Shown in pieces: positions 5,200 to 8,593 of a stretch of DNA of 8,593 nt. Each line of letters begins with the position of its first letter. Position 1 is the stretch's first letter. The notes beneath the pieces were generated by a model. The model saw only the letters and a list, made by a program, of their open reading frames with translations, searched no databases and was not told the DNA's origin. The position numbers and the translations under genes were made by a program. Source of the DNA: an uncultured Acetatifactor sp. (GTDB lineage: Bacteria > Bacillota > Clostridia > Lachnospirales > Lachnospiraceae); assembly GCA_910584435.1 (NCBI GenBank), contig CAJUAP010000095.1:1-8593 (forward strand), given 5' to 3'.

Positions 5200-6042
5200 C
5201 TACAGACTCCTTACCACATGCCGATTTACATGACAGCAAATGTTGACAGCCACGGGAAGTCCCGCAATATGTGTGGGATATGTATTAATATGAACTGCCA
5301 ATGCTGTAGTTGTACCTCCCAATCCTCCGGGTCCAATACCGGAACAATTGATTCTTTCCAATAATTCTTCTTCCAGTTCCTGTACATACCGGATTTCCGA
5401 ATGCTGACCAATGGAACGGGTCAGTGCCTTTTTAGCCATGAGTGCACATTTCTCAAAAGTGCCTCCGATTCCCACCCCGACAATCATGGGGGGACAGGCA
5501 TTCGGCCCTGCTTCTTTCACTGCCGTCAGCACAGCGTTCTTCACTCCCTCAATACCATCCGCAGGCTTCAACATAAATATGCGGCTCATATTTTCACTTC
5601 CAAAACCCTTGGGCGCAACCGTAATGATAACTTTATCTCCCGGTATCATGGAATAATGTATCACAGCAGGCGTGTTGTCCCCGGTATTTTCCCGCAAGAC
5701 AGGGTCGTTGACAACAGACTTTCGCAGGAATCCTTCCCTGTAGCCCTGACGGACTCCTTCATTGACAGCATCCTCCACAAAGCCTCCCTCAAAATGTACT
5801 TCCTGGCCGATTTCCATAAAAACAACTGCCATCCCCGTATCCTGGCATATGGGTATCATGTCCTTGCCCGCTATCTCCATATTTTCACAAAGCTGTTCTA
5901 AAATCTGTTTGCCCAGCACTGATTTCTCTGTGTCAATTGCCCCTTGCATGGCGCATTGCATATCTTCCGGCAGAAAGTGATTCGCCTCAATACACATTTC
6001 CTTTATTGCTTCCGTCACTTTATCTACATTCAGTGTTCTCAT
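5200..6042 (-). CDS. Fumarate hydratase (class I), alpha subunit
   Basis: The 280-residue product matches the N-terminal catalytic domain of class I iron-sulfur fumarases, which bind an oxygen-sensitive 4Fe-4S cluster and hydrate fumarate to malate. Three cluster cysteines are visible by comparison with E. coli FumA: Cys66 in ICQDTG, Cys183 in NACPP and Cys270 in NICCHVNRH. Asp68 in QDTG matches the proposed catalytic base. Other conserved blocks are NTGDNTPAVIHY (119-130), APKGFGSENMSR (143-154) and GIGPGGLGGTTTALAV (235-250). Length and C-terminus are typical of the split alpha form. Tartrate dehydratase alpha is the close alternative, and the present length and motifs fit fumarase best. 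Start: ATG at 6042 with an AGAGGAG ribosome binding site. It lies 31 nt after the HIT gene. Confidence 0.93.
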   Translation of the reverse strand: MRTLNVDKVTEAIKEMCIEANHFLPEDMQCAMQGAIDTEKSVLGKQILEQLCENMEIAGKDMIPICQDTGMAVVFMEIGQEVHFEGGFVEDAVNEGVRQGYREGFLRKSVVNDPVLRENTGDNTPAVIHYSMIPGDKVIITVAPKGFGSENMSRIFMLKPADGIEGVKNAVLTAVKEAGPNACPPMIVGVGIGGTFEKCALMAKKALTRSIGQHSEIRYVQELEEELLERINCSGIGPGGLGGTTTALAVHINTYPTHIAGLPVAVNICCHVNRHVVRSL

Positions 6043-6073
6043 TTCATCTCCTCTATTTCCTTCCTCCCCAATA

Positions 6074-6484
6074 TTATTCCACGATCAGCTTCCTCACTGC
6101 TTCCAATTCTTCCTGCGAAGGGGTTCCGGGAATCCAATGAATCGCCTGACCGTCATCCTGATACCGGGGAATTAGATGAATATGAAAATGAGCCACTGTT
6201 TGTCCTGCTATTTCTCCATTATTCTGTACCACGTTGAATCCATCACAGTGAAGCTTCTCCACCATTCTGGCAGCCATTTTTTTCGCCAACACGAAAACTT
6301 TTGATGCCGTCTCCTGGGAAAGTTCATAGATATCTTTTGCATGTTCCTTGGGCAATATCAATGCATGTCCTTTCGCAGCAGGCCCCAAATCAAGAATCAC
6401 ACGAAAGTCTTCATCTTCAAACAATGTTTTTGACGGAACTTCCCCATTTGCAATCTTACAAAAAATACAGTCATCTTTCTTCAT
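6074..6484 (-). CDS. HIT-family (Hint-like) nucleotide phosphoramidase/hydrolase
   Basis: The 136-residue protein carries the histidine triad AHFHIHLIP, with His99, His101 and His103. The N-terminal CIFCKI supplies Cys6 and Cys9, which with a downstream His usually bind zinc in Hint-type members. VVQNNGEIAGQTVAHFHIHLIPR is the classic family block. Members hydrolyse AMP-linked substrates such as nucleoside phosphoramidates; the physiological substrate in this organism cannot be told. Start: ATG at 6484 has a perfect AGGAGG seven bases upstream. The frame extends 41 codons further upstream to a GTG, but that part is basic, unlike the family, and lies within the hairpin region. The gene precedes the fumarase pair by 31 nt. 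Confidence 0.93.
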   Translation of the reverse strand: MKKDDCIFCKIANGEVPSKTLFEDEDFRVILDLGPAAKGHALILPKEHAKDIYELSQETASKVFVLAKKMAARMVEKLHCDGFNVVQNNGEIAGQTVAHFHIHLIPRYQDDGQAIHWIPGTPSQEELEAVRKLIVE

Positions 6485-6491
6485 TTCTTTG

Positions 6492-6497
6492 CCTCCT
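6492..6497 (-). promoter_or_regulatory. Ribosome binding site of the HIT gene
   Basis: AGGAGG on the minus strand, 7 nt before the ATG at 6484. It fixes this ATG rather than the in-frame GTG at 6607. Confidence 0.85.
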
Positions 6498-6529
6498 ATT
6501 CCAGTTTCCGCTTGCGGGAACTTGTTCCG

Positions 6530-6621
6530 GTCTCTCCACTCCGGTGCCCTAACCAGGGAAGGAGATTTCATCTGCAAAGAACGCAGCTGAAATTTCCTTC
6601 CGGGCACCTCCGTTCCGAGAC
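6530..6621 (-). ncRNA. Long imperfect hairpin RNA element between the flavodoxin-SCP2 and HIT genes
   Basis: Nested pairings, outside in: GTCTC/GAGAC (6530-6534 with 6617-6621); GGTGCCC/GGGCACC (6543-6549 with 6602-6608); GGAAGGAGATTTCA/TGAAATTTCCTTCC with one mismatch (6557-6570 with 6588-6601); and CTGC/GCAG (6572-6575 with 6583-6586) around a 7-nt loop. There is a 7-nt bulge at 6550-6556. The 8x8 internal loop near the base reads GGAACGGA opposite GGAGTGGA on the minus strand, so tandem G-A type pairs around a central A-U and C-G are possible. It lies in a 264-nt gap of the operon. It could be a cis-regulatory or processing element, or a mobile palindromic repeat. No known RNA family is recognised. 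Confidence 0.6.
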
Positions 6622-6748
6622 TGCTTTAAATTTCCTCTTGCCATTTCTTAGCCGGACTATTCCATTCCAGTTAAGCGCCTTCCAATCATCAAGGATTCTG
6701 TTGCGCTGCCCATTATCATCACATACGACATTCATTGCGAATCCATCA

Positions 6749-7750
6749 TTATTTTTCATCAAAACGGAACAATTGATCCAGTGTTCTTAGAATTCTAAAA
6801 TCTCCCTTTGTCTTCATAACTCCGGACATAAATGCTCTTTGAAACGTCATTCTTCCATTAATAATATCTTCCATGGCTGCTCTTCCAAGCTGCATTTCCA
6901 CATCCGCCCGCTCCTGAATGCCATAGCTGCATTCCAGCTTCGATCCATCTACAGATATCAATAGCCTTTTCTTCTTCTCCTCTATACCTATAGAATACTC
7001 TGCACGAAACCCGGCCTGCGGCACAAAGGCTTTTTTAAGTTCAGCCAAATATTCTTCCTCGTTTTCCTTTCCTTCTTCACTGAGCCGATCCCTGAACAAG
7101 CTGGCCAACTCCTGGATGTCCTGCTTCTGGCGCTGTACATAACTGTCATCCGATACATATTGTGAGAGCTGTTCTGTCTCCTGCGGCGTCAGGTTATTAC
7201 CCTTGGGCACCGCAATCTTCTGCTTTACCGCCTGATTGCTGGCCGGGAAACAAGCCATATGCTGGTTAATGGAGCGATACATATTTTCAGCCTTTTTCTC
7301 AATAATCCTGATATACTGTTCATTCATTTCCAGCATAACAGTATTTTCAATATATCCGCAAATGCCGCTGCAGGGTAAACCACCAAGGATTTCCCATGCT
7401 GTAGACAGATTCAGCTTCGCCTCACGCTCCCCATAAGTAGTAGACATTACTACCGGGCACATGTAAATACCTGCTATTTTCTCCTTATCTCCAAACAGCC
7501 AGCACGCATCCAGAAATTGCTGCATATAGCCGCCAATACCATACCATTCCACCGTGGCAGCCAGGATAATACCATCGGCATCTTTCAAACTCTGCGGAAG
7601 TGTCGGTATGGTATTCTTCAACTCATATAAATTATAACGTGTCACATTCACTCTGAGTTCTTCTAAGATTTCCTGCATTTTGTTGATGACAAACAGTGTG
7701 GGATCATCAATAATACCTCTGCCGCCATAATAAATATTAATATTCAACAT
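6749..7750 (-). CDS. Flavodoxin/NADPH-dependent FMN reductase-fold protein fused to an SCP2-like domain
   Basis: The 333-residue product has two parts. Residues 1 to about 165 resemble the flavodoxin-like FMN reductase fold: alternating strands and helices, ADGIILAATVEWYGIGGYMQQFLDAC (58-83) and IAGIYMCPVVMSTTYGERE (92-110). The N-terminal phosphate-binding loop YYGGRGIIDDPT is unlike the usual GSPRxxGNT. A charged linker (about 185-240) leads to a C-terminal SCP2 sterol-carrier-like domain (about 245-330), with DIINGRMTFQRAFMSGVMKTKGD (295-317) typical of that family. The substrate is unknown; an electron-transfer or lipid-related role is only inference. Start: ATG at 7750 with GAGGTG upstream. 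A GTG directly before it is nearly on the ribosome binding site. It starts 16 nt after the rhomboid stop. Confidence 0.85.
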   Translation of the reverse strand: MLNINIYYGGRGIIDDPTLFVINKMQEILEELRVNVTRYNLYELKNTIPTLPQSLKDADGIILAATVEWYGIGGYMQQFLDACWLFGDKEKIAGIYMCPVVMSTTYGEREAKLNLSTAWEILGGLPCSGICGYIENTVMLEMNEQYIRIIEKKAENMYRSINQHMACFPASNQAVKQKIAVPKGNNLTPQETEQLSQYVSDDSYVQRQKQDIQELASLFRDRLSEEGKENEEEYLAELKKAFVPQAGFRAEYSIGIEEKKKRLLISVDGSKLECSYGIQERADVEMQLGRAAMEDIINGRMTFQRAFMSGVMKTKGDFRILRTLDQLFRFDEK

Positions 7751-7766
7751 CACACCTCACATTCCT

Positions 7767-8390
7767 CTACATTTGTTCACCACTTTGTCTTGAATGCTGT
7801 TTCAAATGCTGCAGCCCACACAGAAGAGCCGTAATTACAAATCCTGTCAGCAGTCCTCCCACATGAGCCGCGTTATCAATATTTGCCCCTGTAAATCCGC
7901 TGTACAGGGAATATGCTATCATCAGCAATACTCTGACAGGTGTCACATTCTCCATTTTTCTCCCGGAAAATAGTACCATAGCAAGCAAAGTACCATCTAA
8001 ACCAAATATAGCCCCACTGGCCCCCAGGGAAGCAGAGAAATCATTTGTCATCACCTTTGCTGTAAGCGACAGAAGATTCCCGCCTATACCGGAGAGAAAA
8101 TATACCAGGGCATACTTGACATGTCCTATTTCTTTTTCAATCATGGCTCCCAGAAAGAACAGAAGAAACATATTATTGAAAAGGTGGGTTATATCAGCAT
8201 GAAGAAAAACAGCCCACAATATTCTGCCATATTCGCCTTTTACCAATACATCAACAGCTTTCAGCATGCCCATATCATATAGCGCCCCCTTGTAAAACGT
8301 TGCCGCCATAAACACTATAACATTTACAGCAACAAGCACACCACTGACAACGGGCTGGGCTTTCAGAGACCTCCGTGACTTCAATAGCAT
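7767..8390 (-). CDS. Rhomboid-family intramembrane serine protease
   Basis: The 207-residue protein has the rhomboid signature. His64, His69 and Asn73 lie in FLHADITHLFNN, the catalytic Ser125 in GASGAIFGL (123-131), and the catalytic His176 in NAAHVGGLLTG (173-183). Six membrane segments are expected, with a short basic N-terminus and a hydrophilic C-terminal tail. It should cleave membrane proteins within the bilayer; the substrate is unknown. Start: ATG at 8390 with AGGAGG four bases upstream. The frame extends to 8447, but the promoter at 8426-8454 puts the transcription start downstream of that position. It is the first gene of the apparent operon, with the flavodoxin-SCP2 gene 16 nt downstream. 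Confidence 0.93.
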   Translation of the reverse strand: MLLKSRRSLKAQPVVSGVLVAVNVIVFMAATFYKGALYDMGMLKAVDVLVKGEYGRILWAVFLHADITHLFNNMFLLFFLGAMIEKEIGHVKYALVYFLSGIGGNLLSLTAKVMTNDFSASLGASGAIFGLDGTLLAMVLFSGRKMENVTPVRVLLMIAYSLYSGFTGANIDNAAHVGGLLTGFVITALLCGLQHLKQHSRQSGEQM

Positions 8391-8394
8391 TTTT

Positions 8395-8400
8395 CCTCCT
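8395..8400 (-). promoter_or_regulatory. Ribosome binding site of the rhomboid gene
   Basis: AGGAGG on the minus strand, four bases before the ATG at 8390. It selects this start over the upstream in-frame ATG at 8447. Confidence 0.8.
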
Positions 8401-8425
8401 GATGTATTTTTGCCACATTGAGGCA

Positions 8426-8454
8426 ATTTTAACATATTTCTATTCACTTTTCAA
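8426..8454 (-). promoter_or_regulatory. Sigma-A promoter of the rhomboid-to-leuS operon
   Basis: On the minus strand TTGAAA (8454-8449), a 17-nt spacer and TAAAAT (8431-8426): 5 of 6 consensus matches in each box. The predicted start near 8419 gives a 5' leader of about 29 nt containing the AGGAGG. It is the only strong promoter seen upstream of the six-gene run. Confidence 0.8.
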
Positions 8455-8540
8455 TCCATACTTGTCTACGACATCAAATTATACATATCAGTCGGGTCAT
8501 ACTGTAAATTTAATCGGTGTGCACTATGCATTACAATTGT

Positions 8541-8593
8541 GCGACTTGTTCGCCGCTGAAAAGGCGGCGCACAGCGCTGTTTTTAACCAGTTC
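8541..8593 (+). repeat. Second copy of the putative dispersed intergenic repeat, cut by the window edge
   Basis: Order on the plus strand: GCGACTTG (8541-8548), a 6-bp hairpin CGCCGC/GCGGCG (8551-8556 with 8564-8569), the palindrome ACAGCGCTGT (8571-8580), then TTTTTAACCAGTTC at the edge. The layout and orientation match 1646-1709. The palindrome plus T-run could alternatively be a weak plus-strand terminator. Between this element and the promoter (8455-8540) nothing else was recognised. Confidence 0.4.

Noticed and set aside
5401..5901. Plus-strand 166-codon ORF
   Set aside because: Antisense shadow of the conserved fumarase alpha gene.
6485..6607. N-terminal extension of the HIT protein from GTG 6607
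   Set aside because: The added residues do not fit the family, lie on the hairpin, and AGGAGG marks the ATG at 6484.
6568..6762. 62-64 codon minus-strand ORF overlapping the end of the flavodoxin-SCP2 gene
   Set aside because: No ribosome binding site before either ATG, and it ends inside the 92-nt hairpin. No family features were seen, so it is probably a chance frame.
8391..8447. Longer rhomboid start at 8447
   Set aside because: It lies at the promoter, and AGGAGG-ATG at 8390 is well placed.
1..8593. Genome-wide stop-codon recoding suggested by three in-frame continuations after stops
   Set aside because: leuS, both fumarase genes, HIT, flavodoxin-SCP2 and rhomboid end normally with TAA, TGA or TAG at the expected lengths. 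Each continuation has a simpler local explanation.
1..8593. CRISPR array, insertion sequence or phage genes
   Set aside because: No regularly spaced repeats, transposase, integrase or phage-like products were seen.

Overview
The window looks like a chromosomal segment from a Clostridia species, most likely Lachnospiraceae. The evidence is consensus sigma-A promoters, strong AGGAGG-type ribosome binding sites, a two-subunit iron-sulfur fumarase, a leucyl-tRNA synthetase with a KMGKR signature, and a flavodoxin-SCP2 fusion. This placement rests on recognising families, not on a search. Every supported gene is on the minus strand, so transcription runs from high to low coordinates.

Right part (8593 to 1995): a strong promoter at 8426-8454 precedes a probable operon. 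Its order is rhomboid protease, flavodoxin-fold/SCP2 fusion, a gap holding a 92-nt imperfect hairpin, a HIT-family hydrolase, fumarate hydratase alpha and beta subunits, and leuS. Internal gaps are 16, 264, 31, 160 and 57 nt. No terminator or strong internal promoter was seen. The 57-nt gap before leuS has no room for a T-box. An 11-bp hairpin at 1859-1886 may end the operon.

Middle (1994 to 1443): a stretch of about 380 nt without a convincing gene holds several inverted repeats, a promoter-like pair with a 9-bp inverted repeat across it, and a dispersed-repeat candidate. It ends in the consensus promoter of a tRNA-Ser(GCU) gene.

Left part (1442 to 418): the 3' arm of the tRNA terminator hairpin carries a Shine-Dalgarno sequence for a 12-codon ORF, MYYYFRLRGLEV. 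Next come a short VanZ-like membrane protein and a hypothetical gene that appears broken at both ends. The small ORF contains an RLR (+X+) motif like that of macrolide-sensing leader peptides, so this is the most interesting candidate regulatory unit in the window.

Left edge (about 330 to 1): two tandem strong promoters, an A/T-rich upstream region, a boxA-like sequence and a leader hairpin suggest an rRNA operon leader. The 16S gene would then begin just beyond position 1.
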